Source: an uncultured Rothia sp. (GTDB taxonomy: Bacteria; Actinomycetota; Actinomycetes; Actinomycetales; Micrococcaceae). Taken from it: a stretch of DNA of 6,806 nucleotides. The stretch covers positions 1 to 6,806 of the forward strand of contig NZ_CALJRY010000093.1 in the NCBI RefSeq assembly GCF_937976295.1. Direction: 5' to 3'. Below are positions 1-6,665 of this stretch, piece by piece. The notes below the pieces were generated by a model. The model was not told where the DNA came from. It did no database searches and was given only the letters and a program-made list of their open reading frames with translations. A program made the position numbers and the translations under genes. The stretch's first letter is position 1, and every line of letters starts with the position of its first letter.

Positions 1-53
1 CATGTGTTTCGAGAAGCCACCAAAGAAGTGGCTTTTCGAAACACATGTGGCTT
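1..53. repeat. Left copy of a long palindromic repeat, possible terminator after hsdR
   Basis: Positions 1-20 pair with 28-47 around a 7-base loop (21-27, CAAAGAA), with a single G13/T35 non-Watson-Crick pair. Compared with the right-hand copy, the full element has 26-base arms, and this copy lacks its first six bases because the window begins inside it. The arms are nested: AAGCCAC and GTGGCTT each occur at both the inner and outer end of an arm, so slipped foldings are possible. It starts about 30 bases past the hsdR stop, where an operon terminator would sit. A short run of four T (33-36) follows the inner stem on the plus strand; on the minus strand, the operon's direction, no T tract is visible. 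Bidirectional termination is therefore an inference, while the palindrome and the repeat are seen directly. Confidence 0.85.
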
Positions 54-83
54 CTGGGCTGGATAACCGCGGATTACCTCTGG

Positions 84-3000
84 TTAGTCTCCGCCGAGGA
101 ACGGCATGAAGCGGACGATGTGCTTCTCCAGCTTCTGCTTCACGCGCTTCGCCTTGGTTGCTGCGTCCTCGGTCTTCGCGCCGCCGAGCTTACCGCCGAA
201 GAGCGAAATCTTGCCCTTGACCAGGCGGCTGATCTTACCGGGGATGGTGCGGCGGTTTTCCTTGAGCGCACGGTTGACGACGCGCTGGGTCTCTACGGAG
301 TCCAGCTCTTCTTCCTTCACGATGGTGTCTTCTTCGCGGGTGCGGCGGTCGGTCACGTAGTGGTGGAAGTGTTCCTGCACGTCGTGGTCTTCGGACTCGT
401 TCAGGTAGGTTTCGAAGTAGTCCTCGATGATATCGCCGCTTTCGCGCAAGTCGGCGTCGTTACGAATAGCGAGGCGCACGCGGTCGCGGAAGTACTCCAC
501 GCTGTCCTGGGCGGTTTCGGCGGTGTTGCTCTCCCCTGCCGCATTACCCTGGCGTGCCGCGCGGGCTGCCTTGACGAGTTCGAGGATGTAGAGCACACCG
601 ACTTCCTGCTGCCTGACCAGTTCGGTCAGGAAGCGCATTTCAGCGAACAGGTCAACTACGCTCGGCTTTTCTTCGCCTTCGCTGGTCTCGTTGTCGGCGC
701 TTTCCTTCCCTTCTTCCTGTGCCTTGCGCAGTTCACGGGCTTCTTCGTAGATGTCGTTGTAGACACCGGTGTAGCCCTGCATTTCGTAGTCGCTGATGAG
801 TTCGTTGCCGCCGTCGCGGATGAACTCGTCGTGCACGCGCAGTTCCTGCTGCAGTTTAAGCACCTGGTTCATGACCTCGATGTAGCGGGCCTTGTCTTCG
901 GGGGTGTCCACGGTGATGGAGCCGCCTTCATCCATGCCGAATTCTTCACGCAGCGTGGTGACCACTTCACGGTACTCCTCGTAGGCGTCCTTGTAGGGTC
1001 GGGTGAAGGCGATGTCGAGGGCGGACTGGCCGCTGCTGTTTTCGGTGTCGCCGAAGAGGGTGAAGGCGTCCTTGGTTGCCTGTTCGAGGTCACGGAAGCA
1101 CACGATGTTGCCGGAGGGCTTGAGCGAGTTGAGGATTCGGTTGGTGCGGCTGTACGCCTGCACCAGGCCGTGCATCTTCAGGTTCTTGTCTACCCAGAGG
1201 GTGTTGACGGTCTTGGAGTCGAAGCCGGTGAGGAACATGTTGACGACGATGAGCAGGTCCAGTTCGCGCATCTTCATCTTGCGGGAGACGTCCTTGTAGT
1301 AGTTGTCGAAGGAGTCGCCGTCGGTGCTGAAGTTGGTGCCGAACATGGTGTTGTAGTCTTCGAGGAAGCCGTCCATGCGGCTGCCGGTGTCTTCGGTGGC
1401 GAAGGTGAAGTTTTCTTCTTCGCCGAAGGTGTCGAAGAGCTGCCCGCCGTTGCCCTGCGAGTAGATGATGGCGACCTTGAGCTTCTGTTCGGGGCTCAGG
1501 GTGCCGTCTGCGATGCGTTCTTCTTGCAGGGTGTTGAGGGCGTCGTAGTAGGTGCAGGCGGCGTCGATGGAGGAGGTCGCCAGAATCGAGTTGAAACCGC
1601 GCACGCGTTCTACGTAGTGTTTGGTGACTCCGTTGATGGTGCGGGTCTTCTTAACGTCGTAGCTGGTGGCTGCACTCTGGTTGGTTTTGCGGTCGTAGTT
1701 GTCCAGAATGTAGGTGGCGACGGCTTCGATGCGCTGAGGGCTTTCGAGTACTTCCTTGCTCTTTGCGAACTTGGCGAGTGCCTTCGCGTCGGGGGTTTCG
1801 GCACGTTCGGCAGCGATTTCGTCTGCGTAGGAGGCTTCTTCGAGTTCGGCGAAGTCGGGGCTGGTGTTGGTGTATTCCAGGTGGAATTTCAGCACGTTCT
1901 TGTCGTTGATGGCGTCGACGACGGTGTAGGTGTGCAGGCAGTCGCCGAAGACTTCGACGGTGGTGGTGCCGGGGCCGCCTGCGGAGTTCTTGTCGAAGAT
2001 GGGGGTGCCGGTGAACCCGAACATGCTGTACTTCTTGAAGCTCTTCTTGATGGCGGTGTTCATGCGGCCGAACTGGGAGCGGTGGCATTCGTCGAAGATG
2101 ATGGCTACGCGCTGGCCGTAGACGGGGTGCTTGGGTTCGGCGGTGATGAGGTTGGACAGCTTGTGGATGGTGGTGACTACGATGTTGGTTCCGTGGTCGG
2201 CGAGGCGGTTGCTGAGTTCGCGGGTGCTGCCGGTGGAGCTGACGGAGTCTGCCTGGAAGTTGTTGTATTCGAGCATGGTCTGGTAGTCGAGGTCCTTGCG
2301 GTCCACGACGAAGAGTACCTTGTCGACGAGTCCGGTTTCTGCCAGGCGGCGTGCGGTTTTGAAGCTGGTGAGGGTTTTGCCGCTGCCGGTGGTGTGCCAG
2401 ATGTAGCCGCCGGCTTCTTTGGTGCCGAGCAGCTTGGGGTCGTTGTTGGCGATTTCGACGCGCTTAATGATTTTCTCGGTTGCCGCGATCTGGTAGGGGC
2501 GCATGACCAACAGATCCTTGTCTACGGTAAGGATGCAGTAGCGGGTCAGGATGTTCGCCAGGGTGTGGCGGGTGAGGAAGGTGCGCGCGAAGAGAATCAG
2601 GTCGTTGATTCGGTTGTTCTGTTCGTCTGACCAGTAGCTGGTGAAGTCGAAGCTCTTGCCTGCGGAGCCGCCGTCGACTGCTTTACGGCTGGCGGTCTGC
2701 TGGTCTTCGACGTGCTTGTGGCGCACGGTGTTGGAGTAGTACTTGGTTTCGAAGCCGTTGCTGATGACGAAGATCTGGGCGTATTCGAAGAGGCGGTGCT
2801 TGTCCTGCTGGAAGCCTTCGTTCTGGTATCGCTCGATCTGGTTGAAGGCTTCGCGGATGCTTACGTTGCGCTTCTTGAGTTCGATGTGCACGAGGGGCAG
2901 GCCGTTGACGAGGATGGTCACGTCGTAGCGGTTGAGTACCTTGCCGTTGGGGGCGGGTACGCGGTACTGGTTGATGACCTGCATGCGGTTGCGTGCGGGG

Positions 3001-3479
3001 TAGGCGGCGTCGATGAGCATGATGTTGCGCAGGGTGCCGTCTTCGAGGCGGAAGTCGATGAAGCGTTCTTCCTGGATGAGCTTTGCCTTTTCGAGGATGC
3101 CGTCGTTGGAGCGGGCAATGTGTTCGGTGAGCAGGCGGTTGAATTCTTCGTCGGTGAAGTGGAAGCCGCTGTTGGGGCCGTAGGCGCCTTCTTCGGGGCG
3201 GGTGTTGAGGCGTTCGAGCTGTTCACGCAGGTTGCGGATGAGCGCGGCTTTGTCGGTGAGGTGCGGCAGGTAGTCGTAGCCCTGGGTTTTGAGGGTTTCG
3301 ATGAGTTCGGTTTCGAGTTGCGCTTCGCTCTGGTGCTCACGCTTCTTCTGGTGCTGGGCCTTCCATTCCTTGTAATCCTTTGTTTCGGCAAGCTTGGCGA
3401 TGACGGTGAAGTCGTCCGAGCTGAGAATGCTTTCGGTGCGTCCTTCGGTGGGGCGGGGGTGGTTGGGTACGGTTTCCAC
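84..3479 (-). CDS. hsdR: Type I restriction enzyme R subunit (HsdR), EcoR124I-like
   Basis: This is the endonuclease and ATP-driven DNA translocation subunit of a type I restriction complex; it joins the HsdM2-HsdS methyltransferase and cuts DNA lacking methylation. It has 1131 residues, a little longer than EcoR124I HsdR (about 1040). Domains in order: an N-terminal PD-(D/E)XK nuclease with D186 (RYDVTIL) and E200-x-K202 (IELKKR), the same 14- and 2-residue spacing I recall for EcoR124I D151/E165/K167; two RecA-like helicase domains with Walker A TTGSGKT (363-369), DECHRSQFG (463-471), FTGTP (489-493), FLTGFD (749-754) and QAYSRTNR (774-781); then a helical C-terminal part that ends in a basic segment (1100-1125). 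An acidic low-complexity linker lies near 918-940. The start is GTG at 3479-3477, supported by AAAGGAG six bases upstream. All key motifs are intact and there is no frameshift. It is last in the operon, 193 bases after hsdS. Confidence 0.97.
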   Translation of the reverse strand: METVPNHPRPTEGRTESILSSDDFTVIAKLAETKDYKEWKAQHQKKREHQSEAQLETELIETLKTQGYDYLPHLTDKAALIRNLREQLERLNTRPEEGAYGPNSGFHFTDEEFNRLLTEHIARSNDGILEKAKLIQEERFIDFRLEDGTLRNIMLIDAAYPARNRMQVINQYRVPAPNGKVLNRYDVTILVNGLPLVHIELKKRNVSIREAFNQIERYQNEGFQQDKHRLFEYAQIFVISNGFETKYYSNTVRHKHVEDQQTASRKAVDGGSAGKSFDFTSYWSDEQNNRINDLILFARTFLTRHTLANILTRYCILTVDKDLLVMRPYQIAATEKIIKRVEIANNDPKLLGTKEAGGYIWHTTGSGKTLTSFKTARRLAETGLVDKVLFVVDRKDLDYQTMLEYNNFQADSVSSTGSTRELSNRLADHGTNIVVTTIHKLSNLITAEPKHPVYGQRVAIIFDECHRSQFGRMNTAIKKSFKKYSMFGFTGTPIFDKNSAGGPGTTTVEVFGDCLHTYTVVDAINDKNVLKFHLEYTNTSPDFAELEEASYADEIAAERAETPDAKALAKFAKSKEVLESPQRIEAVATYILDNYDRKTNQSAATSYDVKKTRTINGVTKHYVERVRGFNSILATSSIDAACTYYDALNTLQEERIADGTLSPEQKLKVAIIYSQGNGGQLFDTFGEEENFTFATEDTGSRMDGFLEDYNTMFGTNFSTDGDSFDNYYKDVSRKMKMRELDLLIVVNMFLTGFDSKTVNTLWVDKNLKMHGLVQAYSRTNRILNSLKPSGNIVCFRDLEQATKDAFTLFGDTENSSGQSALDIAFTRPYKDAYEEYREVVTTLREEFGMDEGGSITVDTPEDKARYIEVMNQVLKLQQELRVHDEFIRDGGNELISDYEMQGYTGVYNDIYEEARELRKAQEEGKESADNETSEGEEKPSVVDLFAEMRFLTELVRQQEVGVLYILELVKAARAARQGNAAGESNTAETAQDSVEYFRDRVRLAIRNDADLRESGDIIEDYFETYLNESEDHDVQEHFHHYVTDRRTREEDTIVKEEELDSVETQRVVNRALKENRRTIPGKISRLVKGKISLFGGKLGGAKTEDAATKAKRVKQKLEKHIVRFMPFLGGD

Positions 3480-3485
3480 GGGGTG

Positions 3486-3492
3486 CTCCTTT
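3486..3492 (-). promoter_or_regulatory. Ribosome binding site of hsdR
   Basis: On the minus strand the sequence AAAGGAG lies six bases before the GTG start at 3479. It is the strongest Shine-Dalgarno match of the three genes. It decides the start choice and shows that hsdR can be translated independently of hsdS, which ends 180 bases upstream. Confidence 0.9.
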
Positions 3493-3600
3493 GCGTAGGG
3501 GGTTGAGTGTGTGGACGGTTAGGCTCAGAGTTAGCGGCCTCGGGGTTAGTGAGCCCGGCTAGTTTAGTTTGGGTTGTTGAGTGTAGTTGAGGTCTAGCGG

Positions 3601-3637
3601 CCCGTGCAGGGGTGGCAGGGTGTCTCCCCTGCACGGG
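3601..3637 (-). promoter_or_regulatory. Perfect 12-bp hairpin in the hsdS-hsdR gap, possible attenuator
   Basis: CCCGTGCAGGGG (3601-3612) and CCCCTGCACGGG (3626-3637) are exact reverse complements around a 13-base loop. The stem begins 35 bases after the hsdS stop codon and about 120 bases before the hsdR start. No run of T follows it on the transcribed (minus) strand, so it is not a textbook intrinsic terminator. It could slow polymerase, protect the upstream hsdMS message from 3' decay, or partly terminate, any of which would lower hsdR output relative to hsdMS. The inverted repeat is seen; the role is inferred. The remaining gap toward hsdR (3493-3600) has only a weak inverted repeat (3522-3527 with 3550-3555), and reads C- and A-rich with little G on the transcribed strand over about 3561-3595. 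Confidence 0.6.
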
Positions 3638-3672
3638 GTTCACGCGTGATGCGCAGTTTGATACGCAGGTGT

Positions 3673-4803
3673 CTACTGGTTTTCGCCCTTGCGGGGGAAA
3701 GAAAGTAGCTGGTCGCGGTAGTACTCGTACTGACTGCGACGCGCCGCGAGCTCTGCGGGTAGACCCTCGGAGAGGCTGGTGGTCAGGGCGTCGAAGCGGT
3801 CGAGAATATCGACAATGCGCTGCTGCTCTTCCAGAGAAGGAACAGGAACAAGCAATTCATCAGTATCTTTGACTGCAAGCTGAGGGAGCTTCACAGACTT
3901 TCCCCGCGCAAGTTCATGCAGATAATAAGTCTGAGTCAAAAGATAATAATAAATAAACTTCTGTTCCACGAGATCCGAGGTCAGAGAATACGACCAGAGC
4001 TCATTTTTATGAGTAAATTTACCCTCATAGTATTCAAATCCGATATGGCCCCTAGATTTCACAATAATTGCAGGGCCTTCCAAAATTCCCTTGTCAGGAA
4101 TGAATGATGAATCCGTATCTACGAATGTAGCACCAGCTGCAAAGATTCTGACGTCCTTATTACCGGGTTCAAGAGTCCTCATCTTCGATGCAGTGATAGC
4201 AATTCCCTTGTTGCGGATACCAAGAGAGCCCAGGGGAACACGGGGACAGTCGAGGGCTTCGAAGAGCGAATCACGGTAGTACTCGTATTGCAGAGTACGC
4301 GCTTCCAGCTCCGCTTCCAGCTCCGCTTCCAGGTTCGTGAATTTGTCGAGAATTTCAACAATCGCTTCCTGAATCTCCAGAGGCGGAACAGGGATTAAAA
4401 CCTTATTCAGCACTTTCTGCGTCAAGCTTGGAACGCCACCAGCTGTATTTAGCTTCTCAAGCTCTGCAGACCTAAGAACATAAAACAAGTACTTAGGGAT
4501 TACACAAGATTCATCAATCTCTGTATAGAAAATAGTATCAACGTTCCAGAAAGGTTCCTCAAGATAAAAAAGATTACCCAAAGAACCTTTTCGCGGAATA
4601 AGGACAGTTGGCTTGTCATACGCGAACGTATCAACATACGTCATAACTCCGCCAGAGCCATAGACCGGAATATTTCCAGGCAGGAAGTCTTTATATCCCT
4701 TACCATTCTTGATTTTTGCTACTTCACCCAACGGGCGGTACTCCACCCCATCCGGGCAGAGCTCAGCCACCAGGCGGTCAATATAATTCGTCACCTCAGC
4801 CAC
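3673..4803 (-). CDS. hsdS: Type I restriction-modification specificity subunit (HsdS)
   Basis: HsdS sets the DNA target for both methylation and restriction. The 376 residues show the usual two-part design: target recognition domain 1 (about 22-136), central conserved spacer (about 137-186, from PVPPLEIQEAIVEILDKF to QYEYYRDSLFEAL), recognition domain 2 (about 188-317), and a second copy of the conserved element (319-370, VPVPSLEEQQRIVDILDRF to QYEYYRDQLLSF). The conserved segments form the helices that set the distance between the two half-sites and dock HsdM. The spacer holds a four-residue repeat (LEAE, LEAE, LEAR at 158-169), comparable to the TAEL repeats of EcoR124I. The chosen start is GTG at 4803, three bases after the hsdM stop, which implies translational coupling; GGAAGG lies 13 bases upstream, further than ideal, so a GTG three codons later is possible. 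Both recognition domains are AT-rich compared with neighbours, consistent with domain exchange. The recognised sequence cannot be read from the protein. Confidence 0.96.
   Translation of the reverse strand: MAEVTNYIDRLVAELCPDGVEYRPLGEVAKIKNGKGYKDFLPGNIPVYGSGGVMTYVDTFAYDKPTVLIPRKGSLGNLFYLEEPFWNVDTIFYTEIDESCVIPKYLFYVLRSAELEKLNTAGGVPSLTQKVLNKVLIPVPPLEIQEAIVEILDKFTNLEAELEAELEARTLQYEYYRDSLFEALDCPRVPLGSLGIRNKGIAITASKMRTLEPGNKDVRIFAAGATFVDTDSSFIPDKGILEGPAIIVKSRGHIGFEYYEGKFTHKNELWSYSLTSDLVEQKFIYYYLLTQTYYLHELARGKSVKLPQLAVKDTDELLVPVPSLEEQQRIVDILDRFDALTTSLSEGLPAELAARRSQYEYYRDQLLSFPRKGENQ
3716..3729 (-). repeat. Direct repeat, copy near the 3' end of hsdS
   Basis: Identical 14-base partner of 4274-4287, encoding YEYYR and part of D in the C-terminal conserved element of HsdS. 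The identity at the base level, including shared codon choices, is limited to this block; the surrounding helices match at the protein level only. Confidence 0.7.
4274..4287 (-). repeat. Direct repeat, copy in the hsdS central conserved region
   Basis: The 14 bases CGGTAGTACTCGTA here are identical to 3716-3729 near the 3' end of hsdS. Both encode the core of the YEYYRD motif that ends each of the two conserved elements of HsdS (residues 173-178 and 359-364). The match reflects the internal duplication that gives HsdS its pseudo-twofold symmetry, and it is a short block of homology at which half-subunits could be exchanged. Confidence 0.7.
4301..4333 (-). repeat. 12-bp tandem repeat in the hsdS spacer
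   Basis: The 12-mer GCTTCCAGCTCC occurs twice exactly (4301-4312 and 4313-4324) and is followed by a partial third unit of nine bases (4325-4333) matching the first eight. In the hsdS reading frame it encodes LEAE-LEAE-LEAR at residues 158-169, inside the helical spacer between the two recognition domains. Because the unit is a multiple of three, gain or loss of a unit keeps the frame. In EcoR124I and its derivative EcoR124II, a change from two to three TAEL units lengthens the non-specific gap of the target by one base; this repeat sits in the equivalent place. Confidence 0.9.
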
Positions 4804-4806
4804 CGA

Positions 4807-6432
4807 CTACTCGCCGCCTTCCAGACGCGCCACAATAGCGTCAATCTCCACGCGCAACTGAGCCTGACGAGCCACAATACCCTCAATACGAGAATTCAGC
4901 TCAACAATATCCACACGCTCACGGGTGTTCTCCGGCTCAACCCAGCTCGACACCGCCAGGTTCACCTCCTGCTCCAGCAGCTTCTCCACCGGAACCAGCG
5001 CCGAGAAATGCTCACGCTCCTCACGAGCCGCCAGCACCTCAAGAATTTTCTCGCGGTGCGCCTTACCCAGAATATTCTGGTTCGTGCCCTTATCAAAGAG
5101 CTGAGAAGCATCCACGAACAGCACCGAATGATCCTTACGCCTGCCCTTCTTCAACACCAGAATGCAGGTCGCAATGCTCGTACCGTAGAACAGGTTGGCG
5201 GGCAGCTGAATCACAGCATCCACCACGTTCTGCTTCAACAGGTACTCACGAATCTTACGTTCCGCACCGCCACGGTACAGCACACCCGGGAACTCAACAA
5301 TAGCCGCCGTACCCGCCTCATCCAGCGACGCCAGCATATGCATCGTAAACGCCAGGTCAGCCTTCGACTTAGGCGCCAACACCGCCGCCGGGGCGTAACG
5401 GTCATCGTGAATCAGGGTCGGGTCATCATCGCCCTTCCACTTCGTCGAATACGGAGGGTTAGACACAATCGCACCGAACGGCTCCTCAAAATCGCCGCCC
5501 GCACCGCCACGGTGCTTCGGGTCAATCAGAGTATCACCGTGCGCAATGCTGAAATCATCCACCGGCACACCGTGCAGAATCATGTTCATACGGCACAGGT
5601 TATAGGTCGTCAGGTTAATCTCCTGACCCACAAAGCGCAGGCCGTCCGAGTTCTTACCCAGCTCACGCTTAACCTTCAACAGCAGCGAACCCGAACCACA
5701 CGCCGGGTCATACACGGTACGAATCTGCTCGGCATCACGGCCATCCATGGCAATCTTCGCCAGCAGCTCCGAAACCTCCTGCGGAGTGTAGTACTCGCCG
5801 CCACTCTTACCCGCATTCGCCGCGTACATGCCCATCAGGTACTCGTAGGCGTCACCGAAAGCGTCATTCTCGCTATCCTCGTAGCCCTTCTCAAGGTTCA
5901 TGCCCGCCACAGCATCCATGAGCTTGAGCAGGTTCTCGTGACGAGCCGCCGGGCTCACACCCAGTTTGTTGGAGTCCAGCACAAAGTCGTCGAAGAGGCC
6001 CTTCACGTTATTCTCAGACTCGGTGCCACGCGCAGACTCCTCAAACGCCTTGAACACATTCGCCAGGGTCTCGTTCAGGTTCTGATTATAAGGGGCGTTC
6101 TTGTACACATTCGAGAACAGCTGAGAGGGCAGCAGCAGGAAGCCGCGCTCCTCCACAAGCATGTGGCGAGTATCCTCGTCAAAAGCCTCATCGGGAATCT
6201 GCTCAAACGCCTGCTCCAGACCGTACTTCTTCTCCACAAAACGCACCTGGCTCTCAGAGAGGTAACGGTAGAAGAGCATGCCCAGCACGTACTGCTTAAA
6301 GTCCCAGCCGTCCACCGAACCGCGCAGGTCATTCGCAATACGCCAAATCGTGGAGTGCAGCTGCGCACGCTCGGCGTTACGGTTACGGTGCTCGTCAGTG
6401 GTGGCGGAAGAATCCGTAGACTGCGTCGTCAT
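4807..6432 (-). CDS. hsdM: Type I adenine methyltransferase subunit (HsdM)
   Basis: HsdM transfers a methyl group from S-adenosylmethionine to N6 of adenine in the site chosen by HsdS; two copies join one HsdS. With the start chosen here it has 541 residues, close to EcoR124I HsdM (about 520). An N-terminal helical domain (about 25-170, beginning LHSTIWRIANDLRG) is followed by the methyltransferase core: GGEYYTP (211-217), the SAM-binding motif DPACGSG (242-248), the catalytic NPPY (325-328), then FPGVLYRGGAE and LPANLFYGTSIATCILVLKKG (409-429). The C-terminal tail (about 500-541) is helical and probably contacts HsdS. The frame is open upstream to 6573, but those 47 residues look like translated leader and overlap the hairpins; ATG at 6432 has GAGAGG 12 bases upstream and matches the family length. 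It is the first gene of the operon. All catalytic motifs are intact. Confidence 0.97.
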   Translation of the reverse strand: MTTQSTDSSATTDEHRNRNAERAQLHSTIWRIANDLRGSVDGWDFKQYVLGMLFYRYLSESQVRFVEKKYGLEQAFEQIPDEAFDEDTRHMLVEERGFLLLPSQLFSNVYKNAPYNQNLNETLANVFKAFEESARGTESENNVKGLFDDFVLDSNKLGVSPAARHENLLKLMDAVAGMNLEKGYEDSENDAFGDAYEYLMGMYAANAGKSGGEYYTPQEVSELLAKIAMDGRDAEQIRTVYDPACGSGSLLLKVKRELGKNSDGLRFVGQEINLTTYNLCRMNMILHGVPVDDFSIAHGDTLIDPKHRGGAGGDFEEPFGAIVSNPPYSTKWKGDDDPTLIHDDRYAPAAVLAPKSKADLAFTMHMLASLDEAGTAAIVEFPGVLYRGGAERKIREYLLKQNVVDAVIQLPANLFYGTSIATCILVLKKGRRKDHSVLFVDASQLFDKGTNQNILGKAHREKILEVLAAREEREHFSALVPVEKLLEQEVNLAVSSWVEPENTRERVDIVELNSRIEGIVARQAQLRVEIDAIVARLEGGE

Positions 6433-6444
6433 AGGGGCGGTCAA

Positions 6445-6450
6445 CCTCTC
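6445..6450 (-). promoter_or_regulatory. Probable ribosome binding site of hsdM
   Basis: GAGAGG on the minus strand, 12 bases before the ATG at 6432-6430. The spacing is longer than usual, and no better match lies nearer. It is the best support for choosing this start over the longer open frame, which has no recognisable ribosome binding site that I can see. Confidence 0.5.
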
Positions 6451-6459
6451 ATTAGTTAT

Positions 6460-6479
6460 CGTTTCTCGTCGAAGAAACG
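6460..6479 (-). promoter_or_regulatory. hsdM leader hairpin, nearest the start
   Basis: CGTTTCT (6460-6466) and AGAAACG (6473-6479) pair perfectly around a six-base loop. The hairpin sits about ten bases upstream of the hsdM ribosome binding site in the presumed 5' leader, so it could influence ribosome access. It is one of three perfect hairpins in this leader. Confidence 0.5.
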
Positions 6480-6488
6480 CCGAAAGTT

Positions 6489-6507
6489 CGGGACCCGTGC
6501 GGTCCCG
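6489..6507 (-). promoter_or_regulatory. hsdM leader hairpin, middle
   Basis: CGGGACC (6489-6495) and GGTCCCG (6501-6507) form a perfect, GC-rich 7-bp stem with a five-base loop. No T tract follows on the minus strand, so a simple intrinsic terminator is unlikely. It lies between the other two hairpins of the presumed hsdM leader. Confidence 0.5.
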
Positions 6508-6548
6508 GTCATACACATGCGCCGGTGCCGGTTTAGAAGCCCTGCTCG

Positions 6549-6571
6549 GTGGAAGCATTCGTAGCTTCCAC
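6549..6571 (-). promoter_or_regulatory. hsdM leader hairpin, promoter-proximal
   Basis: GTGGAAGC (6549-6556) and GCTTCCAC (6564-6571) form a perfect 8-bp stem with a seven-base loop. If the -10 box at 6606-6611 is real, the hairpin begins about 30 bases into the transcript. The inverted repeat could equally be a binding site for a dimeric regulator just downstream of the promoter. Confidence 0.5.
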
Positions 6572-6605
6572 AAGCCGTTTCGTACCCGGCGGCGCGAACT
6601 ATTTC

Positions 6606-6611
6606 AGTATA
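6606..6611 (-). promoter_or_regulatory. Possible -10 box for the hsd operon
   Basis: TATACT on the minus strand is one base from the TATAAT consensus. It would start transcription near 6599 and give a leader of about 165 bases before hsdM. I find no TTGACA-like -35 element at 16-18 bases upstream, which is common in actinobacterial promoters but leaves the call weak. Confidence 0.35.
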
Positions 6612-6665
6612 CGGGTTACCAAGACCTCGTACTCGCCGGTTCGTCATCGCCGAGCCACTGGTTGT

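Noticed and set aside
45..3506. Very long plus-strand open frames (45-2630 and 2712-3506, same frame) opposite hsdR
   Set aside because: They are codon-aligned with hsdR and stay open because hsdR rarely uses TTA, CTA or TCA. The predicted protein is a low-complexity run of V, G, A, F and D with no recognisable domain, while hsdR has intact family motifs.
3561..3589. Possible separate promoter for hsdR (TAAACT at 3561-3566, minus strand)
   Set aside because: No acceptable -35 element at the right distance; the match to -10 is what chance would give in this A-rich stretch.
3673..4803. Phase-variable, invertible hsdS locus
   Set aside because: Only one hsdS is present, with no second specificity gene, no inverted repeats within it and no recombinase gene. 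Variation by the 12-bp tandem repeat is the only mechanism supported.
5008..6564. 518-residue plus-strand open frame opposite hsdM
   Set aside because: Codon-aligned mirror of hsdM with an R-, T-, H- and V-rich composition and no domain; explained by codon bias in hsdM.
6433..6573. Extension of HsdM by 47 residues to an ATG at 6573
   Set aside because: No ribosome binding site seen there, the extra residues have no family resemblance, and the stretch covers three hairpins. The ATG at 6432 gives the usual family length.
6456..6647. 63-residue minus-strand open frame in the hsdM leader
   Set aside because: No ribosome binding site before the ATG, crosses the possible -10 box and all or most leader hairpins, and has no recognisable domain.
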